This document shows positions 8,932 to 17,956 of a stretch of DNA of 64,000 bases, one piece after another. Position 1 is the first letter of the stretch; every line of letters starts with the position of its first letter. The notes under the pieces were generated by a model. It did not search any database. It saw only the letters and a program-made list of their open reading frames with translations, and had not been told where the DNA came from. Source of the stretch: Dactylosporangium roseum (GTDB lineage: Bacteria; Actinomycetota; Actinomycetes; Mycobacteriales; Micromonosporaceae); contig NZ_CP073721.1 of the NCBI RefSeq assembly GCF_025264685.1, positions 611,001 through 675,000 on the forward strand, given 5' to 3'. The translations under genes and the position numbers were made by a program.

Positions 8932-10293
8932 ATGGCGTACGACGACTCGCGGTTCCGTGGCGAGCCCGGTTTCCGTGAGGAGTCGGACTTCCGCTCCGGC
9001 GGCGTCCCCGAGGACGCGCCCACACTCGGCGTGTCCAACCAGTCCGTCTACACACCCGGTGCCTATCCGGCCTCGTCCGACTACAGCGTGCCACCGGGCG
9101 AGAGCACACTTGGCCTGGCCGCCCGGCGGGCCACACCGAGCGCGGCGCAGCTCGACGATGTCTTCGACGACCCGGAGCACGGCGAGCCCGGCCGCGACCG
9201 GTTGGCCGTCCACGCGCTGTGGGAGCTGGTCCTGCTCCTCGCCGCCGCCGCGCTGCTCTACCTGCTGCGCGACGCTCGGCCGGCGGCCCTGCGCGGCGAC
9301 GAGTTCGAGTCGCTGATGCTCTCCGGGGCCGAGTTGGGCCTGGTCGCCGTCGCGATGGGGCTCACGCTGCGCGCCGGTGCGGCCAACCTGGCCATCGGCC
9401 CGATCGCCTACGCCGCGTCGCTGTTCTTCGCCGACAACTCCGATCGTGGCCTCGCCATGACGGCCGGCATCACCGCACTCGTCGCGCTGGGCGTCGGCGT
9501 GGTCGTCGCGGTGCTCGTCGTCGGCTTCCACGTCCCCGGCTGGGCCGTCAGCCTGGCTGTCGCGCTGGCGCTCATGGCCTGGATCGCCGACCAGCACGGC
9601 GCGAAGGTCGTCACGGGTGCGTACGACCCGCACGACCATGCGCTGTGGTGGCTGCTCGCCGTGGCGGTCATCGCCGTCGCCGGCAGCCTCATCGGCCTGG
9701 CCCGGCCCGTCCGGCGCGGGGTCGGCCGGTTCCGTCCGGTGTCCGACCCGGCCCGGCGGCGCGGCGGCGGTGCCGCCACGATCACCGGCCTGGCGATCGC
9801 CGGCTCCGCGCTGCTCGCGGCGGTCGCCGGAGTCCTGACCGCCCTCGACACCCGTGAGATCATCACGAGCCAGAGCGGCATGTCCGCCGCCGGGCTCGCG
9901 ACGACCGGCCTGGCGCTGGGCGCCGCGCTGGTCGGCGGCACCTCGGCCTATGGCCGGCGGGGCGGCATCTTCGGCACGATCCTCGCGGTCGCCGTGATCA
10001 CGCTGCTCCTGCGCTACTCGGCGGCCGAGAAGTGGGGCGTCGCGCCGCTGGCCCTCGCGGGTGCCGCGATCGCAGTCGGGTTGGTCGTCACCCGCCTCGT
10101 GGAGACGTTCGGCCGGCCGCGCACGGCCGACGACGAGTCCGACGGTGCCTGGACCCCGCCACCGGTGACGCTGCCGGTGGAGCGCGACGACGAGGCGTGG
10201 TCGTCGTCGCGGACCAGCGGCTGGACGAGCCAACTGCCCGCCCGTACGACCGACGACGGCTGGGGCGCCGAAGAACGCTGGGGCGCGCGCTGA
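8932..10293 (+). CDS. RbsC-type ABC transporter permease-like protein with disordered tails
   Basis: A 453-residue membrane protein. Residues ~1-95 are hydrophilic (DSRFRGEPGFREE...), followed by about ten helices and a 60-residue hydrophilic tail rich in Asp, Trp and Ser. The core carries the ribose/branched-chain permease pattern: GLVAVAMGLTLRAGAANLAIGP near the first helices and LVGGTSAYGRRGGIFGTILA near the end, equivalent to the GGTS..GG.G...G loop that contacts the ATPase. No ATPase or binding protein of that type is nearby, so its transport role is uncertain. ATG 8932 follows an AGGAGG site at 8919-8924. The long tails are not usual for RbsC. Confidence 0.7.
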   Translation: MAYDDSRFRGEPGFREESDFRSGGVPEDAPTLGVSNQSVYTPGAYPASSDYSVPPGESTLGLAARRATPSAAQLDDVFDDPEHGEPGRDRLAVHALWELVLLLAAAALLYLLRDARPAALRGDEFESLMLSGAELGLVAVAMGLTLRAGAANLAIGPIAYAASLFFADNSDRGLAMTAGITALVALGVGVVVAVLVVGFHVPGWAVSLAVALALMAWIADQHGAKVVTGAYDPHDHALWWLLAVAVIAVAGSLIGLARPVRRGVGRFRPVSDPARRRGGGAATITGLAIAGSALLAAVAGVLTALDTREIITSQSGMSAAGLATTGLALGAALVGGTSAYGRRGGIFGTILAVAVITLLLRYSAAEKWGVAPLALAGAAIAVGLVVTRLVETFGRPRTADDESDGAWTPPPVTLPVERDDEAWSSSRTSGWTSQLPARTTDDGWGAEERWGAR

Positions 10294-10346
10294 CCGGTGC
10301 ACACCGAGCCGGCGTCGTCGACGGGCGGTAGCGCTAGGCTTTGGTC

Positions 10347-10631
10347 ATGACCGACACCCGCCTGGCCGAGCTCGACGCGCTGTCCACCGAGGAATTGCGG
10401 GACCGCGCCTTCAATCAGGCCCGCCGGCGGCGTGACCTGAAGTTCTTCTGGAATCTCCTCACGCTGGTGACGCAGAGCGACAAGGACACGCAGGACGGCT
10501 GGCTGGGGTCGCTCGACGCGACGATCGACGACGCGGTCGCGTTGTGGCGCGAGGTCACCGACCACCACTACGGCGAAAACGAGCCGCTCGTCCGGGCCGC
10601 GTTCATCGACTACCTGATGTCCAATCCGTGA
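10347..10631 (+). CDS. Conserved hypothetical protein, 94 aa
   Basis: A small acidic, mostly helical soluble protein (MTDTRLAELDALSTEELRDR...), with no signal peptide or membrane helix and no recognised motif. TAGGCT at 10335-10340 lies 6 nt upstream of ATG 10347, which points to a leaderless transcript; the TTG at 10341 is a less likely start. It stands alone between two membrane-protein genes on the same strand. Confidence 0.75.
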   Translation: MTDTRLAELDALSTEELRDRAFNQARRRRDLKFFWNLLTLVTQSDKDTQDGWLGSLDATIDDAVALWREVTDHHYGENEPLVRAAFIDYLMSNP

Positions 10632-10704
10632 TCCTTTGCCAATGACATTCAGGCAGTCACCTGCTTCTGTTTGAGATTTTTGTTTCCCGGGTCTAATTCG
10701 GGGC

Positions 10705-11178
10705 ATGGCAGTCACCCGATCGCGCTACCGCACCGCGACAGGCGCCGGCACCTTGGTGGCCTTCCTGCTGGTGCTGATCTTCGGCAGTCCGTGGTACGTC
10801 GACTGGGTCCAATCGGGCAACCGGGGCCTCTTCCTGGAAACCCTCGCCTGGCCGGCCTGGAGCTTCGACACCGACGCCTCGGTGCGTGACCTGCTCGCCG
10901 CCGACCTCAAGGCGATCCTGGTGGTCGTGTTCACGGCGCTGTTCATCACACTGCTCGCCGGCGCGCAGCTCGCCAGCGCGCGCGGCACCGTCTCGGCGAT
11001 CCTGACCGGCTGGGCCGCATACATCTTCGCGGCCGCGCTCGCCGCCCTCGTCACCGCGTTCATCCTGGCCAACGCCTCGGTCGCCTCCGCCGTGCTGGCG
11101 GCGAGCGGCGGCGCCGGCTACGGCCTCATCGTCGGCTGGATCGTCGGCCTCGCCTCGATGGCCGGGCGCCGTCCGTAG
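10705..11178 (+). CDS. Hypothetical membrane protein, 157 aa
   Basis: Predicted four-helix membrane protein: helix 1 at residues ~14-32, an extracytoplasmic stretch ending ~72, then three helices (~73-92, 98-123, 128-150). No family motif recognised. It starts at ATG 10705; TCTAAT at 10692-10697 could be a leaderless -10 element. It ends in a convergent junction with the osmolyte ATPase gene, where a long inverted repeat lies. Confidence 0.7.
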   Translation: MAVTRSRYRTATGAGTLVAFLLVLIFGSPWYVDWVQSGNRGLFLETLAWPAWSFDTDASVRDLLAADLKAILVVVFTALFITLLAGAQLASARGTVSAILTGWAAYIFAAALAALVTAFILANASVASAVLAASGGAGYGLIVGWIVGLASMAGRRP

Positions 11179-11186
11179 TCCAACCC

Positions 11187-11266
11187 GCGTTGATCATGCA
11201 GTTGTGGTGGCTGACAAACCCGGACATCTCGGGAGTGTTGCGGCACCACAACTGCATGATCAACGC
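11187..11266. repeat. Convergent-junction inverted repeat, copy 1 (inverted orientation)
   Basis: Perfect 23-bp inverted repeat, arms 11187-11209 and 11244-11266, around a 34-nt centre. Its arms share TGATCxTGCAGTTGTGGTG with the copies near 59.3 and 63.6 kb. The centre, read on the minus strand, matches their centre (ACACTCCC...CCGG.TTT.TCA), so this copy is inserted the other way round. The right arm overlaps the stop codon and last codons of the convergent ATPase gene. A bidirectional terminator is the simplest role. Confidence 0.85.
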
Positions 11267-12261
11267 AATGAGGGGGGTGCGGGGTTGGACTCGGCCAGGA
11301 GCACCTGGACATCGGCGGCCGTCAGCGCGCCGATCGGGGCGCCGTCGTCGGTGACCACCACGGCGCCGTTCCCGGCCGCCAGCATCGCCCCGAACGCCTC
11401 CCGCAGCGTGGCGCCGGCGGGCACCCGCGGGGCGTCGTCGCCCGCCTCGGCCGCCGGGCGCAGGCGGGCCCGCGGGATCGGGGTCACCGACAGGCGCATG
11501 ATCCCGCGATCCTCGCCGACGAACCGCTCCGCGAACTCGTTCGCCGGCTTGGCCAGCAGCTCCGCCGGCGTCGCGTACTGCTCCAGGTGCGCGTGATCGG
11601 AGAGCACCGCGATGCGGTCGCCGAGCTTGACCGCCTCGTGGAGGTCGTGCGTGACGAGGATCGTGGTCTTGCGCACCGCCTCCCGCAGCCGGAGGAACTC
11701 GTCCTGCAAGCGGCCCCGGTTGATCGGGTCGACGGCGGAGAACGGCTCGTCCATGAGCAGCACCACCGGATCGGCGGCGAGGGCTCGGGCGAACCCGACC
11801 CGCTGCCGCTGCCCGCCGGACAGCTCGTGGGGATAGCGCCCCGAATACTGCCCCGGCGGCAGGCCGACCAGCTCCAGCAGCTCGTCGGTGCGCTCGGCGA
11901 TCCGCCTGCGGTCCCAGCCGAGCATCCTCGGGACGGTGCCCACGTTGGTGCGGACCGTCTGGTGCGGGAACAGGCCCACGTTCTGGATCACGTAGCCGAT
12001 CGTCCGGCGCAGCCGCACCGGGTCGGCGCGGGTCACGTCCTCGCCGCCGACCAGCACGCGGCCGCCGCTCGGCTCGATGAGCCGGTTGACCATCCGCAGC
12101 ACCGTCGACTTGCCGCAGCCCGAAGGGCCGATCAGGACGGTGACGTCACCGCCGTCGACGTCCAGGCTCAGCTCGTCGACCGCGACGGTGCCGTCGGGGT
12201 ACACCTTGCGCAACCGATCGAGCGTGATCGGCGTGGCGCCGGGCTTCGCGGTACCGTCCAC
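11260..12261 (-). CDS. Glycine betaine/osmolyte ABC transporter ATPase with CBS domain
   Basis: ATP-binding subunit of an OpuC/ProU-type importer for betaine-like solutes, 333 residues. Walker [10 protein letters not shown] (45-53), Q-loop IGYVIQNVGLFPHQTV, signature LSGGQRQRVGFARAL, Walker B VVLLMDEPFSAVD and switch THDLHEAV are intact, and the C-terminal part is a CBS-like segment (LREAFGAMLAAGNGAVVVTDDG.P). Start GTG 12261 has AGGAAGGA upstream with 5-nt spacing, and that site lies inside the first codons of the divergent permease gene. The two start codons are separated by only 2 nt. The 3' end overlaps an inverted repeat. Confidence 0.93.
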   Translation of the reverse strand: MDGTAKPGATPITLDRLRKVYPDGTVAVDELSLDVDGGDVTVLIGPSGCGKSTVLRMVNRLIEPSGGRVLVGGEDVTRADPVRLRRTIGYVIQNVGLFPHQTVRTNVGTVPRMLGWDRRRIAERTDELLELVGLPPGQYSGRYPHELSGGQRQRVGFARALAADPVVLLMDEPFSAVDPINRGRLQDEFLRLREAVRKTTILVTHDLHEAVKLGDRIAVLSDHAHLEQYATPAELLAKPANEFAERFVGEDRGIMRLSVTPIPRARLRPAAEAGDDAPRVPAGATLREAFGAMLAAGNGAVVVTDDGAPIGALTAADVQVLLAESNPAPPSLR

Positions 12262-12263
12262 GC

Positions 12264-12944
12264 ATGTCCTTCCTGGCTCGCGGTGAGGCGGGCAATCCCT
12301 GGCTCTCCTGGCCCTATGTCCGGGACAACTACGAGACGATCCGCGACGCGCTCGTCGACCACCTGGTGATCACGGTGTCGACGATGGCGATCGCCGCGGC
12401 CATCGCCATCCCGCTGGCGGTGCTGGCGTACTGGGTGCGCCCGATCGCCACGCCGATTCTGACATCAGCCGGCGTGCTTTACACGATTCCGTCGCTCGCC
12501 CTGCTGGCGTTCCTGGCTCCGTTCCTGGGGACCGGACGCACCCCGGTGATCGTGGCGCTGGTGCTGTACGCGCTGATCATCCTCATCCGCAACTCGTTGA
12601 CCGGCCTGATACAGGTGCCCGGTGACGTGCGCGAAGCGGCGACCGCGATGGGCTACGGCAAGGTGGCGCGGCTGTTGCGTGTCGAACTGCCACTCGCGCT
12701 GCCCGGCATCCTCACCGGCCTGCGGCTGGCGACGGTCTCGACAGTGGCGTTGGTCACTGTCGGCGCGGCGGTCGGCTCGCAGGGCGGCCTCGGCGGGCTG
12801 ATCCTCAGCGGCTTCCGCAACAACTTCTACAAGGCCCAGATCGCCACCGCCGCACTTGTCTGCGTCGGGCTCGCGCTGGTCCTCGACGTCCTGCTGATCG
12901 CGCTGAGCCGGGCGCTGACCCCGTGGACGAGGAGCCGGGCGTGA
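12264..12944 (+). CDS. Glycine betaine/osmolyte ABC transporter permease 1
   Basis: A 226-residue inner-membrane permease of the OpuCB/ProW type, with about five to six helices and the ATPase-contact loop EAATAMGYGKVARLLRVELPLALPGILTG. The segment YTIPSLALLAFLAPFLGTG is characteristic. ATG 12264 is 2 nt from the divergent ATPase start and has no Shine-Dalgarno; TACCGT at 12252-12257 lies 6 nt upstream, so a leaderless message is likely. The stop overlaps the next permease GTG (GTGA at 12941). Confidence 0.92.
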   Translation: MSFLARGEAGNPWLSWPYVRDNYETIRDALVDHLVITVSTMAIAAAIAIPLAVLAYWVRPIATPILTSAGVLYTIPSLALLAFLAPFLGTGRTPVIVALVLYALIILIRNSLTGLIQVPGDVREAATAMGYGKVARLLRVELPLALPGILTGLRLATVSTVALVTVGAAVGSQGGLGGLILSGFRNNFYKAQIATAALVCVGLALVLDVLLIALSRALTPWTRSRA

Positions 12945-13630
12945 ACGCCGTCGACGCGATGGTCGTCTGGTTCAACGACCCGCTGAACTGGACGAACCCC
13001 GACGGCATCCTGGTCCGGCTGCGCGAGCACCTGGAGATCTCGTTCCTGGCGGTGCTCTTCGGCTGTCTGATCGCCTGGCCGCTCGGCATCTGGCTGGGAC
13101 GGCGCGGCTCAGCCTCCGGCGTGGTGGTCCTGCTGTCGAATCTGACCCAGGCCGTGCCGGTGATCGCGTTGCTCACGATCCTGTCGCTGAGCCCGCTGGG
13201 CATCGGCGAGCCGGCCGTGGTCGTGGCGCTGGCCGTGTTCGCGTTGCCGCCGCTGCTGGCCAACGCCTACACCGGCATGCGCGAGATCGACCCGGAGGTC
13301 CGCGACGCGGCCCGCGGCATGGGGCTGCGCGAGTCGGAGATGCTCCGGCGGGTGGAACTGCCGCTGGCGGTGCCCTACCTGGCCACCGGCCTGCGCATCG
13401 CGACGACCCAGGTCGTCGCGACCGCCGCCCTGGCGGCACTGGTCAACGGCGGCGGGCTCGGCACCATCATCTCGGCCGGATTCGGTCTCGGCCCGGGCCG
13501 CGGGGATGCCCAGATCCTCGCCGGTGCGGTGCTCGTCGCCGGGCTCGCGCTGCTCATCGACGGGTTGATGGCGTTGGTGGAGCGGAAGATCACACCGAGG
13601 GTCCTGCGGCAGGCAGCGGGCCGCACGTGA
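12941..13630 (+). CDS. Glycine betaine/osmolyte ABC transporter permease 2
   Basis: The second permease subunit, 229 residues, with the EAA-type loop DAARGMGLRESEMLRRVELPLAVPYLATG and helices throughout. GTG 12941 overlaps the previous stop and has GGAG at 12931-12934 with proper spacing; the GTG at 12923 is in frame but less well placed. It should pair with the other permease over two copies of the divergently encoded ATPase, receiving substrate from the lipoprotein encoded next. Confidence 0.92.
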   Translation: MNAVDAMVVWFNDPLNWTNPDGILVRLREHLEISFLAVLFGCLIAWPLGIWLGRRGSASGVVVLLSNLTQAVPVIALLTILSLSPLGIGEPAVVVALAVFALPPLLANAYTGMREIDPEVRDAARGMGLRESEMLRRVELPLAVPYLATGLRIATTQVVATAALAALVNGGGLGTIISAGFGLGPGRGDAQILAGAVLVAGLALLIDGLMALVERKITPRVLRQAAGRT

Positions 13631-13797
13631 GCGCCGCCATGACAGGTCGTTACGAAAACGTGCCTGCTTGCGGTTGCCGATTGTCCACCGGCGGAGTTGC
13701 CTGGTCGGAAGCGGGCGGACTTCATTGCCGATAGCGCCGTCCGTCGGAAACGCGGCCGGTCGAAGTGATCGCGCCGGGACACGGAAGGCGGGCCATT

Positions 13798-14790
13798 TTG
13801 CAAACTGCCATGCGCGCCACGCTCGGGGTCCTGCTGGGCCTCGCCACCCTGGGCCTCGCCGCCTGTGGCGAGGAGGGCTCCTCGGGCACCCAGGCGCCGC
13901 CAAGTGTGAGCGGGGCGGGCTGCGCCCCGGCCGCCGGGGACAAGCTCGTTGTCCTCGACGACGACAAGAAACTCCAGACGGCGGACAACATCATCCCAGC
14001 GATCAACGCGAACGCCGCCGATCCGGCCCTGGTGGCCGCGCTGGACAAGGTCTCCGACACCTTGACGACGGAGAAGCTCATCCAGCTCAACAAGGCGGTC
14101 GACGTCGACCGCAAGACCTCGAAGGTGGCCGCCGACGGCTTCGCCAAGGCGGAGAACCTGACCACCGGGATCGAGAAGGGCAAGGGCGGACCGATCAAGA
14201 TCGGCGCCGCCGACTTCTCGGAGAGCGCCACGCTCGGCGCTCTCTACGAGATCGTCCTCGACGCCGCCGGCTTCGACGCCACGGTGCAGACGATCGGCAA
14301 GCGCGAGGTGTACCTCGGACAGCTCACCAAGGGCGACATCCAGGTCGTCCCGGAGTATGCCGGAACCCTGACCGAGTTCATCAACGGCCAGGTCAACGGG
14401 GCCTCGGCCGCGCCGCTCGCGTCGGGCGACCTGGACAAGACCGTGGCGGCGCTCAAGGGCCTGGGCACCAAGCAGGGCCTGGCCTTCGGCAAGGCGTCGA
14501 AGGCGGCGGACCAGAACGCGTTCGCGGTGACGACGGAGTTCGCCAGCAAGCACGGCGTGAAGACGCTGAGTGACTTCGCCACGAAGTGCTCGGGCCAGGC
14601 CACCGTCCTGGGCGGTCCGGCGGAGTGCCCGCAGCGGCCGTTCTGCCAGCCGGGCCTGGAGAAGACCTACGGCATCCAGTTCGGCAAGGTGCTGAGCCTC
14701 GACGCCGGCGGCCCGCAGAGCAAGGAAGCGCTGAAGAAGGGCAACGCCTCGATCGCGCTCGTCTTCTCGTCGGACGGCTCGCTCGGCTGA
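13798..14790 (+). CDS. Osmolyte ABC transporter substrate-binding lipoprotein, circularly permuted
   Basis: A lipoprotein (lipobox LAAC, Cys 23 from TTG 13798) of the OpuAC/OpuCC-type binding domain. In usual family members the chain begins with the IKIG..DF.ES..L segment and ends with LVVL.DDK...ADN..P.. ALT.E.L..LN..VD. Here the second block comes first (residues ~49-121) and IKIGAADFSESATLG starts at ~133; the protein stops at FSSDGSLG, exactly where the missing block would normally follow. This order indicates circular permutation. TTG 13798 is preferred because GGAAGG lies 12 nt upstream; ATG 13810 is the alternative. It follows the permeases by 167 nt. Confidence 0.88.
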   Translation: MQTAMRATLGVLLGLATLGLAACGEEGSSGTQAPPSVSGAGCAPAAGDKLVVLDDDKKLQTADNIIPAINANAADPALVAALDKVSDTLTTEKLIQLNKAVDVDRKTSKVAADGFAKAENLTTGIEKGKGGPIKIGAADFSESATLGALYEIVLDAAGFDATVQTIGKREVYLGQLTKGDIQVVPEYAGTLTEFINGQVNGASAAPLASGDLDKTVAALKGLGTKQGLAFGKASKAADQNAFAVTTEFASKHGVKTLSDFATKCSGQATVLGGPAECPQRPFCQPGLEKTYGIQFGKVLSLDAGGPQSKEALKKGNASIALVFSSDGSLG

Positions 14791-14808
14791 CCCTCGCAAG
14801 CGGGTGGC

Positions 14809-14851
14809 ATGCCCGTCCGTCTCCGCGCCGGAAGCGGGGACGGACGGGCAT
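14809..14851 (+). terminator. Intrinsic terminator after the osmolyte transporter operon
   Basis: Arms 14809-14826 and 14834-14851 form an 18-bp stem with one G-U pair and a 7-nt loop, followed by a T-containing stretch (TTTCGCTTGT). It lies 18 nt after the binding-protein stop and before the next promoter. Confidence 0.8.
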
Positions 14852-14887
14852 TTCGCTTGTGCTGAAGACTGGGTAAGGTCTGTGCTC

Positions 14888-16771
14888 ATGCCGGCCGCGG
14901 AAACCACCGGGGGACTGCGGAGCGCCAAGCTGCTCCAGATCCTTTTCTGGTCTGGGGTCGGCCTCACTCCGCTGGCCGCACTGCTGCTCCTGATCGGGGA
15001 CGGCTTTGTCCTGCAGGTGGCGGCGGTGCTGGCCGTCCTCGTCGTCCTTCTCATCGGGCTGTCGATCGCGCTGCGCCGCGACAGCGACTCGGTGCGCGGC
15101 GAGGTCGAAGAACTGTTCTACGAAGAGATCGACACGCTACGTGACAACATCCGCGGCGACATCACCCACGCGGCGCGGCAGACCCACGGCCAGCTCGTCG
15201 AGCGCATCAACGTCCTGCACGAGACCGTCGACGCGCTGCGCAACCAGGTCGACGTGATGCGCGGTCAGTTGGAGCGTGCCGCGCAGCACCCGCAGCCGCC
15301 GCACCACACGGGTTCCGCGTCGGTGCCGCAGGGCGTGCTCCGGCACACCGAGACCGTGCAGGTCACCACCAAGACGATGGTCGTCGATCCGACCGACCAG
15401 CGGCGCGACGGCACCGTCTACGGCGCCCGGCCGCAGATCCCGCAGATTCCCCAGCAGCGCCGGCCGGACCGCTCGGAGCGCGGCGACCGGCCCGAGCAGG
15501 GCGGCGCGGAGTGGGGCGCGCGGCAGGAGCGCGGCGCCGACCGATCCGGCGAGTGGGGCGACGAGCGCGCCGGCCATGGCGACTGGGTGGACCGGGCCGA
15601 GCGCGGCCACGGCGTGCGCGGCGCCGGTGATCCGGCGGAGCGGGCCGGTCGCGGCGGGCCCCCCGATCCTGGGCCCGACCGTGGTGAGGGTCGCGGCGGC
15701 CGCGGCGAGCCGGGCTGGGGCGAGCCTGGCCGGGCCGAACGAGGCGACCGGAGCGACCGGAGCGACCGGAGCGACCGGACCGGTCGCGGCGACCGGAGCG
15801 ACCCGGGGCCGCGTGCCGAGCGGATCAACCGGTCCGAGCGCACCGAACGCTCCGAACGCTCCGAACGCTCCGAGCGTTCGGAGTGGATCGAGCGGCCCGG
15901 ACGGGCCGCCGTGGCGGGGGAGGAGTCGTGGCCCGGACGGGACGGCGCCTCCGGCGAGGAGTCCTGGACCGAGCGGCTCATCCGCGAAGGGACGGCGCGC
16001 GGGGGTGCGGACCGGCCGGAGAGCCAGTCGCGCGGCAGCGGGCGCCGGCGGGCGTACGACCCCGACGACGAGGGCAACGTGACCGGCGTGCGGACGACGG
16101 ACCGGTGGGCGTCCGTGCACAGCGACGAGCGGGGCGGCCACGAGCTGCGCATGGGTGAGCGCCGGGCGGCGGTGCACAACGACGAGACCGGCACTCACGT
16201 GCGGATCGAGGACCGCTGGGCGACGGTACGGCACGAGGAGTTCTACGCCGGCGACGACCGCGCCGAGGAGCCGCGCTGGGAGAGCCCGCGCCGTTCGGCG
16301 GCCCGCCGGGAGCGCGAGCGCGACTGGGCGTCGGGCGAGCACGAGCGGACAGGGCGCCACGGCACCACCGACGCGGACACCGCCTGGGTCGAGCACTCCG
16401 CGCGTGAGCCGGCCCGCGACGCCGGGCGGCCCGGGCACCAGGCCCGCGAGGACGGGGCGCACTGGTCGGAGAGCAGCTTTGCGCAGGCGCGGCGGGACGA
16501 CACCGGCGGCACACGCTGGTCGGAGGTCCGCCGCGAGCGGCACGGCCTGCCGGGCGCCGCCGCCGCGCTGCCGGCCGCGCCCGCCGAGCCGGCGTCACGG
16601 TGGACCCCGGGTCCGGCCAACCCGGCGCGCGACGAGGAGCGGGTCTCCCGCCGTGCCCGCCCGTCGGGCGAGGACGAGGAGTACGGCTGGAACGGCGGCC
16701 GCGACGAGCCGCGCGGCCGGGCGGCCCGCCAGATCGTCGACTTCGAGGGCAACGACGACCGCTGGCGCTGA
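14888..16771 (+). CDS. Two-helix membrane protein with long Arg/Asp/Glu-rich low-complexity region
   Basis: A 627-residue protein: two close membrane helices (about residues 14-35 and 40-62), a coiled-coil-like segment (EVEELFYEEIDTLRDNIR...), then some 450 residues of charged low complexity including runs of SDR and SER triplets. Near residues 400-450 a motif recurs imperfectly: TDRWASVHSDE, GERRAAVHNDE and EDRWATVRHEE. It ends RQIVDFEGNDDRWR. TAAGGT at 14874-14879 lies 8 nt before ATG 14888, so the mRNA may be leaderless. Function unknown; the layout suggests a membrane-tethered scaffold or envelope-associated protein. Confidence 0.75.
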   Translation: MPAAETTGGLRSAKLLQILFWSGVGLTPLAALLLLIGDGFVLQVAAVLAVLVVLLIGLSIALRRDSDSVRGEVEELFYEEIDTLRDNIRGDITHAARQTHGQLVERINVLHETVDALRNQVDVMRGQLERAAQHPQPPHHTGSASVPQGVLRHTETVQVTTKTMVVDPTDQRRDGTVYGARPQIPQIPQQRRPDRSERGDRPEQGGAEWGARQERGADRSGEWGDERAGHGDWVDRAERGHGVRGAGDPAERAGRGGPPDPGPDRGEGRGGRGEPGWGEPGRAERGDRSDRSDRSDRTGRGDRSDPGPRAERINRSERTERSERSERSERSEWIERPGRAAVAGEESWPGRDGASGEESWTERLIREGTARGGADRPESQSRGSGRRRAYDPDDEGNVTGVRTTDRWASVHSDERGGHELRMGERRAAVHNDETGTHVRIEDRWATVRHEEFYAGDDRAEEPRWESPRRSAARRERERDWASGEHERTGRHGTTDADTAWVEHSAREPARDAGRPGHQAREDGAHWSESSFAQARRDDTGGTRWSEVRRERHGLPGAAAALPAAPAEPASRWTPGPANPARDEERVSRRARPSGEDEEYGWNGGRDEPRGRAARQIVDFEGNDDRWR

Positions 16772-16791
16772 TCGGCGCGGCCCGTGGCTGA

Positions 16792-17928
16792 CTACTTGTC
16801 GATGTCGCCGACCACGAAGAACATCGAGCCGAGGATCGCGATGAGGTCGGGCACCAGCGTGCCCGGCAGCAACGTCGACAGGGCCTGGACGTTGGAGTAC
16901 GAGGCGGTGCGCAGCTTCAGCCGCCACGGTGTCTTCTCGCCGCGGGACACCAGGTAGTAGCCGTTGACGCCGAGCGGGTTCTCGGTCCAGGCGTACGTGT
17001 GGCCCTCCGGTGCCTTCACGACCTTCGGCAGCCGCACGTTGACCGGCCCGGTTAGCTGGTCGACCCGGTCGAGGCAGGCCTGCGCGAGGTCCAGCGACAC
17101 GTAGACCTGGTCGAGCAGCACCTCGAACCGGGAGTGGCAGTCGCCGGCCGTGCGGGTCACGACGGGGACGGACAGCTCACCGTAGGCCAGGTAAGGCTCG
17201 TCGCGGCGGAGGTCGAAGTCGAGCCCCGAGGCCCGCCCCACCGGACCGGAGGCGCCGAACGCGGCGGCGTCGGCCGCCGGCAGCACCCCGACGCCGACCG
17301 TGCGGGCCAGGAAGATCTCGTTGCGGCGGATCAGGTTGTCGAGGTCGGGCATGCGACGGCGGACCTGGTCGACGGCGGCCCGGGCGCGGGTGGTCCAGCC
17401 GGCCGGCACCTCCTCCTTGAGGCCGCCGACGCGGTTGTACATGTAGTGCATCCGGCCGCCGGACGCCTCCTCGAGGACCGCCTGGATCGTCTCGCGCTCT
17501 CGGAACGCGTAGAACATCGGCGTGATGGCACCGATCTCCAGCGGATAGGAGCCGAGGAACATGAGGTGGTTGAGCACCCGGTTGAGCTCGGCGAGGGCGG
17601 TGCGCAGCCAGACGGCGCGATCGGGGACCTCGATGCCCATGAGTCGCTCGACGGCGAGCACCACGCCAAGCTCGTTGCAGAACGCCGACAGCCAGTCGTG
17701 CCGGTTGGCCAGCATGATGATCTGCCGGTAGTCGCGCACCTCGAAGAGCTTCTCGGCGCCGCGGTGCATGTAGCCGATGATCGGCTCGGCGCTGACCACC
17801 CGCTCGCCGTCGAGGACGAGCTTGAGCCGCAGCACGCCGTGGGTGGACGGGTGCTGTGGTCCGATGTTGAGCACCATGTCGGCCGTTTCCAGCCCGGTGC
17901 CGGTCCCGACCGTCAGCTCTGAGGTCAT
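16792..17928 (-). CDS. nuoD: NADH-quinone oxidoreductase subunit D homologue (orphan)
   Basis: A 378-residue homologue of the 49-kDa subunit of complex I, with the hallmarks [58 protein letters not shown] and the C-terminal [25 protein letters not shown]. It lies alone, away from any other nuo gene in the window, and is shorter than operon-encoded NuoD (about 440 aa). A second stand-alone nuoD is known in some actinomycetes. Whether it enters complex I or a related hydrogenase-like module cannot be read here. Confidence 0.9.
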   Translation of the reverse strand: MTSELTVGTGTGLETADMVLNIGPQHPSTHGVLRLKLVLDGERVVSAEPIIGYMHRGAEKLFEVRDYRQIIMLANRHDWLSAFCNELGVVLAVERLMGIEVPDRAVWLRTALAELNRVLNHLMFLGSYPLEIGAITPMFYAFRERETIQAVLEEASGGRMHYMYNRVGGLKEEVPAGWTTRARAAVDQVRRRMPDLDNLIRRNEIFLARTVGVGVLPAADAAAFGASGPVGRASGLDFDLRRDEPYLAYGELSVPVVTRTAGDCHSRFEVLLDQVYVSLDLAQACLDRVDQLTGPVNVRLPKVVKAPEGHTYAWTENPLGVNGYYLVSRGEKTPWRLKLRTASYSNVQALSTLLPGTLVPDLIAILGSMFFVVGDIDK

Positions 17929-17956
17929 GCTGCCGAGTCTACGAGCGCCACTTGTG

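Noticed and set aside
8605..10302. 565-aa open frame on the minus strand
   Set aside because: Antisense shadow of the permease gene; Arg/Gly-rich without domain structure.
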